A stretch of DNA of 64,000 nt from Halomicrobium sp. LC1Hm. Its GTDB lineage: Archaea > Halobacteriota > Halobacteria > Halobacteriales > Haloarculaceae. The notes beneath the pieces were generated by a model. The model was not told the DNA's origin. It saw only the letters and a program-made list of their open reading frames with translations, and did no database searches. Every line of letters begins with the position of its first letter. Positions within the stretch are counted from its first letter, which is position 1. This document shows, piece by piece, positions 16,510-25,962 of the stretch. The DNA lies in assembly GCF_009617995.1 (NCBI RefSeq), contig NZ_CP044129.1, positions 1,178,001 through 1,242,000 on the forward strand, read 5' to 3'. Made by a program: the position numbers and the translations under genes.

Positions 16510-17334
16510 TTAGCAGACCGCCACAGTGACGAACACGCGGTCGTTCGGCGCGACGTGGACGTCGACGCCGATCCGCGTCTGTGACTCGACGAGTGTCGCG
16601 TCTCTCTGGTCCCAACTGTCCAGCAGCGTCCCGGCCAGCGACGCCTCGCTGTCGAAGTCTTCGACTGGTCCCGTCGAGAACACGGTGTACCGGTCGACGA
16701 CCGGGTTCTCACAGTACTCTCTCACGCGAAGCATGTCTTCCCTGGAGGGACCCGGTCCGTCTCCGGTCGCGTTCTGGACGGTGCGCTTGTTGACGTAGGC
16801 GGCGTACCACGTCAGATCCGCGTCGTCGGTCAGCGGGTCGACGCCGGCCGCCTCGCGGCGCTCGTTCGACTGCTCGACGTAGGCGGCTTCGACGTCTTCG
16901 ATCGAGAGGTCGCCGACCTGATCTCCCGCGCCGGCCACGTCGTCGGGGACCGGTGGTCGCCCCATCCCCGGCAACGTGACGACGCCCGCGTACGCGAGGA
17001 TGAGCGTCATTCCCAGGACGGCGGCGACGGCGTAGCCGACGACGTACCGGGGTTCGAGCACGTCGCGGTACGAGGTGCCGCCGAGTTCCTCCAGGTCGTC
17101 CCAGTCGGGCTGGCGCTGTTCCAGGTCGACGTTCCCACACCGCTTGCACGGCGGGGAGTTTTTGGTGTGTTGACGGCCACACTCCGTACAGACCCAGACC
17201 GGATCGGTCGGCCCGTCGGTCTCGGCCGGTGGGACCTGTTCGACGGCTCGCTCGAACTTGTTGTGCCCGCAGTTGTCACACGGCGGATCGTTCTCTTCGT
17301 GGGGTTTGCCACACCAGGTACACCGCCACTCCAT
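16510..17334 (-). CDS. Double zinc-ribbon membrane protein with CAP/SCP-like domain
   Basis: A 274-residue protein. Two CxxC-CxxC ribbons occupy residues ~5-23 (CTWCGK, CDNCG) and ~49-67 (CTECGR, CKRCG). One membrane helix lies at ~97-117. The extracellular domain has a QSNERREAAGVDPL segment followed by an Asp-rich loop, the usual start of CAP/SCP folds. The topology puts the ribbons inside and the CAP domain outside. Function is unknown. Confidence 0.75.
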   Translation of the reverse strand: MEWRCTWCGKPHEENDPPCDNCGHNKFERAVEQVPPAETDGPTDPVWVCTECGRQHTKNSPPCKRCGNVDLEQRQPDWDDLEELGGTSYRDVLEPRYVVGYAVAAVLGMTLILAYAGVVTLPGMGRPPVPDDVAGAGDQVGDLSIEDVEAAYVEQSNERREAAGVDPLTDDADLTWYAAYVNKRTVQNATGDGPGPSREDMLRVREYCENPVVDRYTVFSTGPVEDFDSEASLAGTLLDSWDQRDATLVESQTRIGVDVHVAPNDRVFVTVAVC

Positions 17335-17411
17335 TATCGGATAGTCGGGGAGTGGGGCGCAAAAGGGTAGCGGTCGCGGGGGTAGGGCGGTCGAGGCGAA
17401 CGCTGCGAGGG

Positions 17412-18227
17412 TTACAGACGCACCGGCACGCCCATCTCGTCGAGGCGCTGCTTGGTCTCTGCGATGGAGTATTCGTCGAAGTGGAAGATCGAGGCCGCGA
17501 GCCCGGCGTCGGCACCGGCCTCGGTGAACACCTCGTACATGTCCTCGGGACTGCCACAGCCCGAGGAGGCGATCACCGGCGTGGAGACGGCGTCACAGAC
17601 GGCGCTGGTCAGCGGGATGTCGTAGCCGTCCTTGGTGCCGTCGGCGTCGATCGAGTTGACGAACAGCTCCCCTGCGCCGCGGTCCTCGGCCTCGGTGGCC
17701 CACTCGACCACGTCGAGGCCGGTGCCTTCGCGGCCGCCCTTGACGGTACACTCGAACCAGCAGGACTCGCCGTCGACGTCCGCGTAGTGTTCGCCCTGCT
17801 CGTCGAATCGTCGCCGCGCGTCGACCGAGATGACGATACACTGGCTGCCAAACGCCGCCGCGCCTTCCCCGATCAACTCTGGCCGCTCGATCGCACCGGA
17901 GTTGATCGAGACCTTGTCCGCGCCGGCCCGCAGCGTCTCTTTGATGTCTTCGCGGGTGCGGATTCCGCCGCCGACGGTCAGGGGGATGAACACCTCGTCT
18001 GCGACCTGCGAGACGGTGTCGAGCATCGTCTCGCGCCCCTCTGCACTGGCGGTGATATCGAGAAAGACGAACTCGTCGGCCCCCGACTCGTTGTACTTCT
18101 TGGCCATCTCGACGGGGTCGCCGGTGTAAGCCAGGTCCTCGAAGTTGACGCCCGTGTACACCGCGGCGTTGCCGTCCTCGTCGAGATCCACGTCGATACA
18201 GGGGATGATCCGCTTCGTGAGAGTCAT
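17412..18227 (-). CDS. hisF: Imidazole glycerol phosphate synthase, cyclase subunit
   Basis: A 271-residue (beta/alpha)8 enzyme that closes the imidazole ring in histidine biosynthesis using ammonia from HisH. The N-terminal [13 protein letters not shown] carries the first catalytic Asp. [25 protein letters not shown] covers the phosphate-binding and second catalytic region, and [10 protein letters not shown] is the C-terminal phosphate site. No other his gene is in the window. Confidence 0.96.
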   Translation of the reverse strand: MTLTKRIIPCIDVDLDEDGNAAVYTGVNFEDLAYTGDPVEMAKKYNESGADEFVFLDITASAEGRETMLDTVSQVADEVFIPLTVGGGIRTREDIKETLRAGADKVSINSGAIERPELIGEGAAAFGSQCIVISVDARRRFDEQGEHYADVDGESCWFECTVKGGREGTGLDVVEWATEAEDRGAGELFVNSIDADGTKDGYDIPLTSAVCDAVSTPVIASSGCGSPEDMYEVFTEAGADAGLAASIFHFDEYSIAETKQRLDEMGVPVRL

Positions 18228-18330
18228 TTACTACCTGTCCGTTCGTCGCTCCGGGCTTTGTCGGTTTCGGCTGGCGCAGCCGGGACGAGATTCCGACAGG
18301 AATAGGTACCACCGCGGGGAACGACCGGAC

Positions 18331-18525
18331 ATGAGCGACGACCACGGGCACGACGAGGACCGTCCCGACTACGACCCAGCACACGTCGAACTGCCATCGC
18401 GCGAACCACCGCTTCGCGAGACCGCACCCCAGAGTGACTTCACGATGGGACAGGTCGCCCGCGGGGGCGCGGTCGCCGCCGTCGGACTCCTCCTGATCTT
18501 CGGACTGGCGTTCGTCCTGGTCTGA
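18331..18525 (+). CDS. Small single-span membrane protein
   Basis: A 64-residue protein: an acidic, His-rich N-terminal half and one membrane helix at the C-terminus (~45-64). It is divergent from hisF, with a TATA-like AATAGG ~30 bp upstream of the ATG. It resembles short haloarchaeal proteins of unknown function. Confidence 0.55.
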   Translation: MSDDHGHDEDRPDYDPAHVELPSREPPLRETAPQSDFTMGQVARGGAVAAVGLLLIFGLAFVLV

Positions 18526-18623
18526 GACTGTCGCCGTCACTGCTTCTATCGCCGACAACCGAAGAGAGCGTGTGCGCCCGCCGTCGACGAACGAGGGCGT
18601 CCAGCGGACAGCCGACGACGGCG

Positions 18624-18708
18624 TCATACGACTTATTGTAGCGGTTCACCGCTGACCGTCTCCGCCGCGGTGACGATCGTCGGGAAGCATCTACGATAAA
18701 CCGTATCA
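18624..18708. mobile_element. MITE-like hairpin, family B, in the purL stop codon
   Basis: A 79-bp element (18627-18705) has imperfect 15-bp terminal inverted repeats (TACGACTTATTGTAG and TACGGTTTATCGTAG, 12 of 15 matching). It is flanked by the 3-bp direct repeat TCA at 18624-18626 and 18706-18708. The right TCA is the TGA stop of purL on the minus strand. Length, TAC ends and TNA duplication match family A, but the interior differs. The rest of 18526-18705 holds nothing else I recognise. Confidence 0.6.
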
Positions 18709-20892
18709 GGCCAGTTCGTCGGCGATGATCGACCGCAGGTCGGCGATCGTCTCGGCGTCGTAGCGCAGCGACTCGCCGGCAATCGTCAGATCGAGCCGTC
18801 CGCTGTCGTCCGCGGAACCCAGCTCGTAGACCGGTGCGACACCGTCGAAGGCCTCGCGTACCGCGCGGGCGTCCGTCGTCTCGATCACGACGCGTCCCGG
18901 CTGTTCGCCGAACAGCAACTCGGCTCCAGTGCCCTTGTTCGCGGCGTCGATCTCGACGCTCGCGCCCCCATCCTCGTGGACCATCTCTGACAGTCCGGCG
19001 GCGAGGCCGCCGTGGCTCAGGTCGTGGGTCGCGAGCGTCGCCGCGTCGTCGGCTACGTCGGCGAGCGTGTCGACGAATGCGCCGGGGTGGTCCAGCAGCG
19101 TCGGGAATCGGTCGCTCCCGCCGAACTGCCCGAGATACTCCGAGCCGCCGAGACGTGGCTCCGCGTCGCCGTCGAGCGCCCGCGCTCCCACGAGCAGGAG
19201 GTCGCCCTCGCCCGACAGCGACAGCGGCGGCGCGTCGTACCCGTCCTTGGTGCCGACCATCGCCAGCGTCGGCGTCGGCGGGATCGGGCCGCTGACGGAG
19301 TCGTTGTACAGCGAGACGTTGCCGCCGACGACCGGCACGTCGAGCGTCGAGCACATGTCGGCGAGCCCGTCGACGATCCCCTTGAACGCGCCGTACACGT
19401 CGGGCTTCTCGGGGTTGCCGCCGTTGAGACAGTCGACCGCCGCCAGCGGCGTCGTCCCCTTGGCGGCGAGGTTGGTGGCGTTCTCCAGCGCGACGGCGCG
19501 CGCGCCGTCGTAGGGTGCCGTGTCCGTCCAGTTGGGGTCTGCACCGGCCGTGTAGGCCAGCCCGACGCCGCTCTCGCTGTCGTCGTCGCTCGCCTCTGCG
19601 CCGGCTTCGCGGATGGCAAGTACCGCCGCGTCGTCGCCGGGCGGAGTCGCCGTCCGGACCTGCACTTCGTGGTCGTACTGGCGGTAGATCCAGCGCTTCG
19701 AGGCCGTGTTCGGGCTCCCGACGACTGCCTCGAAGGCTTCCTCGATGGCGACCTCGGGGAGGTCACGCTCTGGCTGGGTCGGCTCCTCGGCCGGCAGGTC
19801 GTTGAACGGCGCGCCCTCGCCGAGGAACTCGGCGTCGCAGTCGACGACTGTCTCGCCCTCGAACGTACAGACGTAGTCGCCCGTGTCGGTGACCTCGCCG
19901 ATGACGGAGGCACCGAGGTCGAAGCGCTCGGCGATGGCCTTCACGCGGTCGACGTTCTCCGGCGCGACCTCGTAGCACATCCGCTCCTGGCTCTCGGCGA
20001 GCAGGTACTCCATGGCGTTCATGTTGGGCTCGCGCTCGTGGACTTCGGTGAGCTCGATCTCCGCGCCCAGCCCGCCCTTCGCGACCAGTTCGGAGCTCGC
20101 ACCGCCGAGGCCGGCCGCGCCGAGGTCGCGGGCCGACTCGATCAGTCCCTCGTCGATGAGCTGTTCGTTGGCCTCGATCAGCAGCTTCTCGGTGTAGGGG
20201 TCGCCGACCTGAACGGCCGGGCGGTCCTCCGTCTCGGCGTCCTCTGCGAGGTCCTCGCTGGCGAAGGAGGCCCCGCCGAGACCGTCCCGTCCGGTGGAGT
20301 TGCCCACCAGGACGAGCTTGTTGCCCGGCTGCTGGGCCTCGGCGGTGATCATCCGCTCTTCGTCGACCAGGCCGATACAGGAGACGTTGACCAGCGGGTT
20401 GCCCTCGTAGTCCTCGTGGAAGGCCGCGCTCCCGGTGACGGTCGGGACGCCGATACAGTTGCCGTAGTGGCTGATCCCCTCGACGACGCCTTCGAGCAGA
20501 TAGCGAGAGTGTTCGCGGTCGAAGTCGCCGAAGTACAGCGAGTCAGCCAGCGCGATGGGGTAGGCACCCATCGACAGCGTGTCCCGGACGATCCCGCCGA
20601 CGCCCGTGGCCGCGCCGTCGAACGGGTCGACGTAGGAGGGGTGGTTGTGGCTCTCGATCCCCATCGTGATGTAGGTGCCGTCGCCCCCGGGCAGTGCCAC
20701 GACGGCGGCGTCGTCGCCCGGACCGACGACGACCTGATCGCCCTCTGAGTCGAACGCGCCCAGCAGTGGTCGCGACGATCGGTACGCACAGTGCTCGCTC
20801 CAGAGGTTCTCGAAGAGGGCCGCCTCGGCCTGGGTCGGTTCCCGGCCGAGCTCCTCGACCACGAGATCGTGGTCAGCATCGGAGAGGCTCAT
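18706..20892 (-). CDS. purL: Phosphoribosylformylglycinamidine synthase subunit PurL
   Basis: A 728-residue ATP-dependent amidotransferase of purine synthesis. Segments typical of the archaeal and Gram-positive small PurL include [11 protein letters not shown] (residues ~29-39), [23 protein letters not shown] and [13 protein letters not shown] [14 protein letters not shown]. The second half repeats the AIR-synthase fold ([21 protein letters not shown]). It needs PurS and PurQ, which are not in the window. Its TGA stop coincides with the target duplication of a MITE-like hairpin, so the reading frame is untouched. Confidence 0.96.
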   Translation of the reverse strand: MSLSDADHDLVVEELGREPTQAEAALFENLWSEHCAYRSSRPLLGAFDSEGDQVVVGPGDDAAVVALPGGDGTYITMGIESHNHPSYVDPFDGAATGVGGIVRDTLSMGAYPIALADSLYFGDFDREHSRYLLEGVVEGISHYGNCIGVPTVTGSAAFHEDYEGNPLVNVSCIGLVDEERMITAEAQQPGNKLVLVGNSTGRDGLGGASFASEDLAEDAETEDRPAVQVGDPYTEKLLIEANEQLIDEGLIESARDLGAAGLGGASSELVAKGGLGAEIELTEVHEREPNMNAMEYLLAESQERMCYEVAPENVDRVKAIAERFDLGASVIGEVTDTGDYVCTFEGETVVDCDAEFLGEGAPFNDLPAEEPTQPERDLPEVAIEEAFEAVVGSPNTASKRWIYRQYDHEVQVRTATPPGDDAAVLAIREAGAEASDDDSESGVGLAYTAGADPNWTDTAPYDGARAVALENATNLAAKGTTPLAAVDCLNGGNPEKPDVYGAFKGIVDGLADMCSTLDVPVVGGNVSLYNDSVSGPIPPTPTLAMVGTKDGYDAPPLSLSGEGDLLLVGARALDGDAEPRLGGSEYLGQFGGSDRFPTLLDHPGAFVDTLADVADDAATLATHDLSHGGLAAGLSEMVHEDGGASVEIDAANKGTGAELLFGEQPGRVVIETTDARAVREAFDGVAPVYELGSADDSGRLDLTIAGESLRYDAETIADLRSIIADELA

Positions 20893-21024
20893 TACCTCCC
20901 CGTGGCTTCCGGCCGGCTAAATCGCTTTCCATGCGCGCCCGACGCGCCCCACTCTGTCCACCCATACCGTCGATCCCTGCATACTCAGGGAGGTTTTCAC
21001 CTGGTGGGAATCCCCTTGCTCGGC

Positions 21025-21030
21025 TATAAG
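21025..21030 (+). promoter_or_regulatory. TATA box of the multicopper oxidase gene
   Basis: TATAAG centred 28 bp before the ATG at 21056 implies a leaderless transcript. It supports 21056 as the start over the internal ATG 11 codons later. Confidence 0.6.
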
Positions 21031-21055
21031 GGAGTACTACTTACGCCAAAGTGTA

Positions 21056-22216
21056 ATGACCGATCGCATCGGAGCCCCCGGAACGAGTATGAGTCGCCGA
21101 GAGTTCGTCGCTGCAACGGGTCTGAGCGGTTCGCTGGCACTCGCCGGCTGTCAGGCACCCACGTCGTCCTCGAAGGTCTCGACGACGAGCGAGACGGCGA
21201 CGGAGACCTCGATGGCGAGTCAGTCCGAGTCGCTGCCGACGACCTCGCCCCCGGAGATCGTCAACGTCGACGAGCAGGGCGGCGAGGTCACGATCTCGAC
21301 CGTCGCCTCGAAGCACATGGTCCACCCCGAGGAGACGATGGGCGGTCCGGTCGAGCTGCCGAAGGTGTGGGCGTTCCAGGCCGACGACGGCGAGCCCAGC
21401 GTCCCCGGTCCGATCCTCCGGACGACCGAAGGTGAGGACATGAAGGTGACGCTCGACAACACCGACGCCAACATGCCTCACACGCTGCACTTCCACGGCG
21501 TCCGCAAGACCTGGGAGAACGACGGCGTGCCGACGACGACGGGCATCACGGTCAATCCCGGCGAGAAGCACACCTACGAGATTCCGGCCAACGTCCCAGG
21601 GACGCACCTCTATCACTGCCACTACCAGACCCAGCGTCACATCGACATGGGGATGTACGGCATCTTCCGCGTCGACCCGAAGGGGTACGAGGAGGCCGAC
21701 CAGGAGCTGTTCATGACGCTGAAAGACTGGGACTCGACCCTGAACAAGCAGATGGCCGGCATGGACGCCACCTACAGCCCGCGGGACCGCGACCCCGACG
21801 TGTTCACGATCAACGGCAAGAGCGCGCCTCGGACGCTCCACCCCGAAGACGGCTCGCCGGTCATCGTCTCGCAGGGTGACACGGTCCGCATCCACCTTAC
21901 CAACAACGGGTACATGAGCCACCCGATGCACACGCACAACCACCGCTTCCGCGTGGTCGAGAAGGACGGCTCGGAGGTCCCCGAGGCAGCGCAGTACGAA
22001 CAGGACATCATCAACGTCGCTCCCGCGGAGCGAAAGACCATCGAGTTCGACGCCGACGCCGACCCCGGCATCTATCTCATGCACTGCCACAAGGTCAGCC
22101 ACGCGATGAACGGCAACACCTACCCCGGCGGGATGGTCGGCGGCATCGTCTACGAGGAGGCGATGGACTCGGACATCTTCGGCGAGCTGATGGATTACGC
22201 CGGCTACGAAGGCTAA
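21056..22216 (+). CDS. Two-domain multicopper oxidase, Tat lipoprotein
   Basis: A 386-residue protein. A twin-arginine motif (SRREFV, residues 13-18) precedes a lipobox ending at Cys32, so it is anchored outside. Domain 1 has HTLHFHG and HLYHCHYQTQRHIDMGMYG; domain 2 has HPMHTHNHRF and MHCHKVSHAMNG. These supply His ligands for an interdomain trinuclear site, and a Cys/His/Met type-1-like set appears in each domain. NirK-type nitrite reductase is a possible reading, but the HCH motifs fit a laccase-type two-domain oxidase better. The electron donor is unknown. Confidence 0.85.
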   Translation: MTDRIGAPGTSMSRREFVAATGLSGSLALAGCQAPTSSSKVSTTSETATETSMASQSESLPTTSPPEIVNVDEQGGEVTISTVASKHMVHPEETMGGPVELPKVWAFQADDGEPSVPGPILRTTEGEDMKVTLDNTDANMPHTLHFHGVRKTWENDGVPTTTGITVNPGEKHTYEIPANVPGTHLYHCHYQTQRHIDMGMYGIFRVDPKGYEEADQELFMTLKDWDSTLNKQMAGMDATYSPRDRDPDVFTINGKSAPRTLHPEDGSPVIVSQGDTVRIHLTNNGYMSHPMHTHNHRFRVVEKDGSEVPEAAQYEQDIINVAPAERKTIEFDADADPGIYLMHCHKVSHAMNGNTYPGGMVGGIVYEEAMDSDIFGELMDYAGYEG

Positions 22217-22238
22217 CCGCCGGCAACGACGGGCATCA

Positions 22239-22256
22239 CGCGGATCGCAGTCCGCG
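22239..22256 (+). terminator. Hairpin after the multicopper oxidase gene
   Basis: CGCGGA-TCGCAG-TCCGCG forms a perfect 6-bp stem with a 6-nt loop 23 bp after the stop. No T run follows, so a terminator role is tentative. Confidence 0.35.
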
Positions 22257-22378
22257 TTCGGGCACGCGGCGTCGCTGTCGGTCTGCCCTCTCCAGCCGCT
22301 GACACTGTCGGCGGGCACACTTTCGCATTCTGAAGCTGTGGTGGATGGATTATACTGCTAGCACCGGAACCACTGTGT

Positions 22379-23290
22379 ATGGATTGGTCTCACTCGAACT
22401 CGGACGACGACTCGAACCCACAGACGTCGACTCGACGCCGCGTTCTTGCCACGGTCACTGTCGGCGCGGCGACGGCGCTCGCGGGCTGTACGATCTCGGG
22501 GCAATCGGAACGGGACACGACGGACGTGGAGTACAGCGTCGCCGACGTCGACGCGGTGGCCGTCGACGGCGACGACGGCGAGACGACCGTCGAGCCGTGG
22601 GACGGCGACGAAGTCCAGATTCAGGCGACGAAGTACGCCATCGGCGGGACGGAACTGAGCGACGTCCAGGTCACCAGAAACGTCGACGACGGACAGCTCT
22701 CGGTCGGCGTGAAAGACACGACGGGAGTCGCGATCGGCACCGTCGGGGGCGGACTCGAATCGCTCACGGTCAAGGTGCCGTCCGGCGTCCGGGTCACCGA
22801 ACTCACCGTCGACGACGGTGACGCGACGGTCGGCGACGTGGCCGGGGACCTCGCGCTCTCGGTCGACGACGGCAGCGCCGAGGTCGGCCCGCTCGACGGG
22901 GGCGTCCAGATCGACGGCGACGACGGCGAGATCGAGATCGGCGCAGTCGACAGCGTCGCGGGGACGGTCGACGACGGCGAGATCTCGGTGACCGAAGCGA
23001 CCACGATCGGTGACGTCGAGGCCGACGACGGGATCATCGACCTCGCCGTCGAGAACGTCGACGGCCCGGCGACCGTCAGGGCCGACGACGGTGACGTGAC
23101 GCTCCGACTGTCGCCGTCGCTGGATCTCTCGGTCACCGCCCGCAGCGACGACGGGACAGTCACGGTCTCGGACGGCGTCCTCGACGAGGTCGAGACCAGC
23201 GAGGACGAGACGCGCGGACGGGTCGGCGAGGGTGGCGACACGCTGACGGTCGCGGTCGACGACGGATCGATCACGCTCGAATCGCTGTAA
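22379..23290 (+). CDS. DUF4097-type beta-repeat Tat lipoprotein
   Basis: A 303-residue secreted lipoprotein. TRRRVLATVTVGAATALAGC gives a Tat signal with the lipidated Cys at 37. The rest is a regular series of short strands with recurring VDDG/ADDG turns, as in the DUF4097 adhesin-like right-handed repeat fold. Function is unknown. It is convergent with coxA. Confidence 0.8.
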   Translation: MDWSHSNSDDDSNPQTSTRRRVLATVTVGAATALAGCTISGQSERDTTDVEYSVADVDAVAVDGDDGETTVEPWDGDEVQIQATKYAIGGTELSDVQVTRNVDDGQLSVGVKDTTGVAIGTVGGGLESLTVKVPSGVRVTELTVDDGDATVGDVAGDLALSVDDGSAEVGPLDGGVQIDGDDGEIEIGAVDSVAGTVDDGEISVTEATTIGDVEADDGIIDLAVENVDGPATVRADDGDVTLRLSPSLDLSVTARSDDGTVTVSDGVLDEVETSEDETRGRVGEGGDTLTVAVDDGSITLESL

Positions 23291-23401
23291 CGCGTCGGCC
23301 CCGCGACAGTCGTGGGTCAGGATCGATTGCTCGACGGGTTCGGGCAGGCTCTCGCCGGGCGTCACTGTTTCGCGCGCGTCGCCCCGTGAGTCCCGACGGT
23401 G

Positions 23402-25192
23402 TCAGTCGCCGTCGACCGGCTGTTGCTCGCCACCGTCGGATCGCAGTTCCGACGAGGCTCCGCTCACTTCGTTCTCGGAGCCGCCGTCGGTCAGCGCGGG
23501 CAGTCGCTCGGACGCGAACCACTCGAACTCGCGGGCTCGCATGCCGTCGCGGTCGAGGTCCCACGGGTCGCTGCTGTTCACTCGCGGCCCCTCCATCCAG
23601 GAGGTGACGACGTTCCACAGGAAGAGGAGCTGGCCGACGACGAGCAGGACGACGCCAAGCGTCGCGATCTGGTGGAGCAGCGTGAACAGGTCGATCGGAC
23701 CGACGGCCACGTCGTAGGTGGCGTACCGCCGGGGCATCCCGGCGTAGCCAAGCAGGATCATCGGGAAGAAGGTGATGTTGGTCCCGATCATCGTGAGCCA
23801 GAAGTGGGCTTTGGCGAGCGTACGCTGGTACCAGCGGCCGGTGTAGATGGGGAACCAGTAGTAGATCCCGGCAAACACCGCGAAGGCGATCCCGCCCATG
23901 ATGACGTAGTGGAAGTGGGCGACGACCTGGTAGGTGTCGTGCAACAGGAGGTCGACGGGGATCGCCGCCTCGAAGACGCCGGTCATCCCACCGATGACGA
24001 AGTTGGCGATGAAGCCGACACAGAAGAGGAACGGTGCGGTCAGCCGCAGGCGGCCGTTCCACATCGTCGCCATCCAGTTGAACGTCTTGACCGCGCTGGG
24101 GATCGCGATCGAGATCGTGATCGCCATGAACGCGCCTCGAAGCCGCGGGTCCATCCCGGTCGCGAACATGTGGTGTGCCCAGACGCCAAAGGAGAGGACC
24201 CCGAGCGCCAGCGTCGAGTAGACGACGAACTTGAAGCCGAACAGCTTCCGACCGCAGAACTTCGGGAGGATGTAGCTGATCAGCCCCATCGGCGGGAGCA
24301 CGAGGATGTACACCTCGGGGTGGCCGAAAAACCAGAACAGGTGTTGCCACAGGAGCGTCCCGCCGCCGTCGCCGATCGCGAAGAAGGTCGTCCCCATGTT
24401 GCGATCGAGCAGCAGCATCACGAGGGCGCTCCCCAGCAGGGGGAACGCAAAGAGGATCTGGCCGGACTGGACCAGGACGGTCCAGCTGAAGATGTCGAGG
24501 GTGGCCCAGTTGATGTCCTCGCCCTGTTCCGTGAAGATGGTCGCGATGAAGTTGATCGCACCCATCGTCGCGGAGACGCCGGTCAGGTGCAGCCCCAGGA
24601 TCATCAGGTCGATCGCGGGACTGGGCTGGTCCAGCGACAGCGGCGTGTACATCGTCCAGGCCGTCTGTGCGGGTGCGATGCCGGGGATGAAGAAGCCGGC
24701 CCAGATCAGGACCGCCCCGAAGGGCAACAGCCAGAATGCGATCGCGTTGATCCGCGGGAACGCCATGTCGTCGGCCCCGATCAGGATCGGGACGAAGTAG
24801 TTCGAGAACGCCGCCAGGATCGGCGTCCCGAACAGGAACAGCATCGTGATCCCGTGGCTCGTCAGTAGCGCGTTGTACATCGCCGGTCCGAGGAAGTTCG
24901 AGGTCGGGGTGACCAGCTCGAACCGCATCAACACGACCGCCACGCCGCCCCAGGCGAAGGCCAGCACGGCGAAGGTCCCGTAGAGCAGTCCGATGTCTTT
25001 GTGGTCGACCGTCGTGAGCCAACGGGTCAGTCCGCCGGGCTTCTCGCCGTGGTGGACCGTCTCGTCGGCTGTCCCGCCGCCGCCGACGGCCGGCGTGTAC
25101 GAGCGCCAGTTCTCGAGCCTCGTTACGACCGCGGCCGCACCGGCCACCAGTGCGACCATCACCGTTGTCAGGACGAGCTGCGTTGCTGCCAT
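23402..25192 (-). CDS. coxA: Heme-copper oxidase subunit I
   Basis: A 596-residue membrane catalytic subunit reducing O2 to water. Ligands are visible: His113 (SHGITMLF) for low-spin heme; His291 and cross-linked Tyr295 in FGHPEVY; His340-His341 for CuB; His426 and His428 (VVAHFHYV) for the hemes. It has 12 or more helices and an acidic C-terminal extension after ~550. The ATG at 25192 is supported by a CGAACGTGTTCG palindrome whose far end lies exactly 51 nt upstream, the spacing seen at other genes of this island. Subunits II and III are not adjacent. Confidence 0.95.
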   Translation of the reverse strand: MAATQLVLTTVMVALVAGAAAVVTRLENWRSYTPAVGGGGTADETVHHGEKPGGLTRWLTTVDHKDIGLLYGTFAVLAFAWGGVAVVLMRFELVTPTSNFLGPAMYNALLTSHGITMLFLFGTPILAAFSNYFVPILIGADDMAFPRINAIAFWLLPFGAVLIWAGFFIPGIAPAQTAWTMYTPLSLDQPSPAIDLMILGLHLTGVSATMGAINFIATIFTEQGEDINWATLDIFSWTVLVQSGQILFAFPLLGSALVMLLLDRNMGTTFFAIGDGGGTLLWQHLFWFFGHPEVYILVLPPMGLISYILPKFCGRKLFGFKFVVYSTLALGVLSFGVWAHHMFATGMDPRLRGAFMAITISIAIPSAVKTFNWMATMWNGRLRLTAPFLFCVGFIANFVIGGMTGVFEAAIPVDLLLHDTYQVVAHFHYVIMGGIAFAVFAGIYYWFPIYTGRWYQRTLAKAHFWLTMIGTNITFFPMILLGYAGMPRRYATYDVAVGPIDLFTLLHQIATLGVVLLVVGQLLFLWNVVTSWMEGPRVNSSDPWDLDRDGMRAREFEWFASERLPALTDGGSENEVSGASSELRSDGGEQQPVDGD

Positions 25193-25231
25193 TGCAGGCC
25201 GGTTTCGCCGCTCTCCACATCGGCGTTACTC

Positions 25232-25243
25232 CGAACACGTTCG
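25232..25243 (-). promoter_or_regulatory. CGAAC-NN-GTTCG operator upstream of coxA
   Basis: The perfect palindrome CGAACACGTTCG has its distal end 51 nt from the coxA start codon. It is one of six related sites in the window. Confidence 0.7.
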
Positions 25244-25286
25244 TGCGGGCCTTGATGGTCGTTCCCACAACTCACCCTCGCGCCAC

Positions 25287-25874
25287 CTAGAACGGGGTGT
25301 CGAACCCGCCTTCGTCGGCCACGTCGTCGGCCGCCGTGTCGTCGCCAGCCGTGGCGTCGCCCGCGTCGATATCGGAGGGGATCTCGCCGGTCTCTCGGAA
25401 CACCGATTCGAGCTCTCGCAGCTTCGCGTTGATGGTCTCGCTCTGGTGGTGCATCGGGTCGACCCGGACCCGCACGAGGTCGTACTCGTGGGACTCGCGA
25501 CAGCCGTTCCAGGCCCGGAACGCGCCGACGGTCAGCGTGTCGCTCTGTGGACAGAACTCGGTCGTCGGCGTGAACTCGGCCCGGAGGACGCGCTCGCCGT
25601 CCGTCTCGGTCTCGCGGGCGTACCGGAACCCCGATTCGGGATGTCGCCGGTCGAGGTTCAGCCGCGCGAGGTTGTAGCCGAAGGTCATGTCGATGACGCC
25701 CCGCCGCTCGAAGAGCGTCCGCGTCGCCCGGTGGAAGGCGGCGTGTTCGCGGCCGGTCAACACCGCGCCGTCGAGGAACGGTCCCGGTTCCGGGAGGTGT
25801 TCGGGGGCGAACTCGTCGTAGTCGTCGTACTCGGGGCCCTCTCCGTCGCGAGCGAAGCCAGAGAGGAGGCTCAT
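25287..25874 (-). CDS. DUF59-like protein in the respiratory island, unknown function
   Basis: A 195-residue acidic protein. The central part (residues ~90-150) contains TPTTEFCPQSDTL and a following helix and strand pattern that resembles the DUF59/MIP18 fold with its single conserved Cys, used in iron-sulfur assembly. This resemblance is by eye only. The C-terminal 40 residues are a low-complexity acidic tail. Its start lies exactly 50 nt from a shared palindrome, symmetric with the cupin gene on the other side. It is upstream of coxA on the same strand, with ~94 bp between. Confidence 0.7.
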   Translation of the reverse strand: MSLLSGFARDGEGPEYDDYDEFAPEHLPEPGPFLDGAVLTGREHAAFHRATRTLFERRGVIDMTFGYNLARLNLDRRHPESGFRYARETETDGERVLRAEFTPTTEFCPQSDTLTVGAFRAWNGCRESHEYDLVRVRVDPMHHQSETINAKLRELESVFRETGEIPSDIDAGDATAGDDTAADDVADEGGFDTPF

Positions 25875-25912
25875 ACGTCAGCGTTGGGCCGCCAGCCCGC
25901 TGTGGTTGCCGG

Positions 25913-25924
25913 CGAACACGTTCG
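25913..25924. promoter_or_regulatory. Shared divergent CGAAC-NN-GTTCG operator
   Basis: CGAACACGTTCG lies with each outer edge exactly 50 nt from a start codon: 25874 on the minus strand and the GTG at 25963 on the plus strand. The plus-side sequence continues GGGCAAAC, similar to other sites. No good TATA box is present, consistent with activator dependence. Confidence 0.75.
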
Positions 25925-25962
25925 GGCAAACCCAGACCGCCGTCCCGGCCGACGCTTCGATC

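Noticed and set aside
18440..19354. A 304-residue minus-strand frame overlapping purL
   Set aside because: It is Arg-rich and out of frame with purL, whose motifs cover the region.
21056..22216. Naming the multicopper oxidase as nitrite reductase NirK
   Set aside because: The HCH motifs and ligand spacing fit laccase-type two-domain oxidases better, and the gene lacks the respiratory operator.
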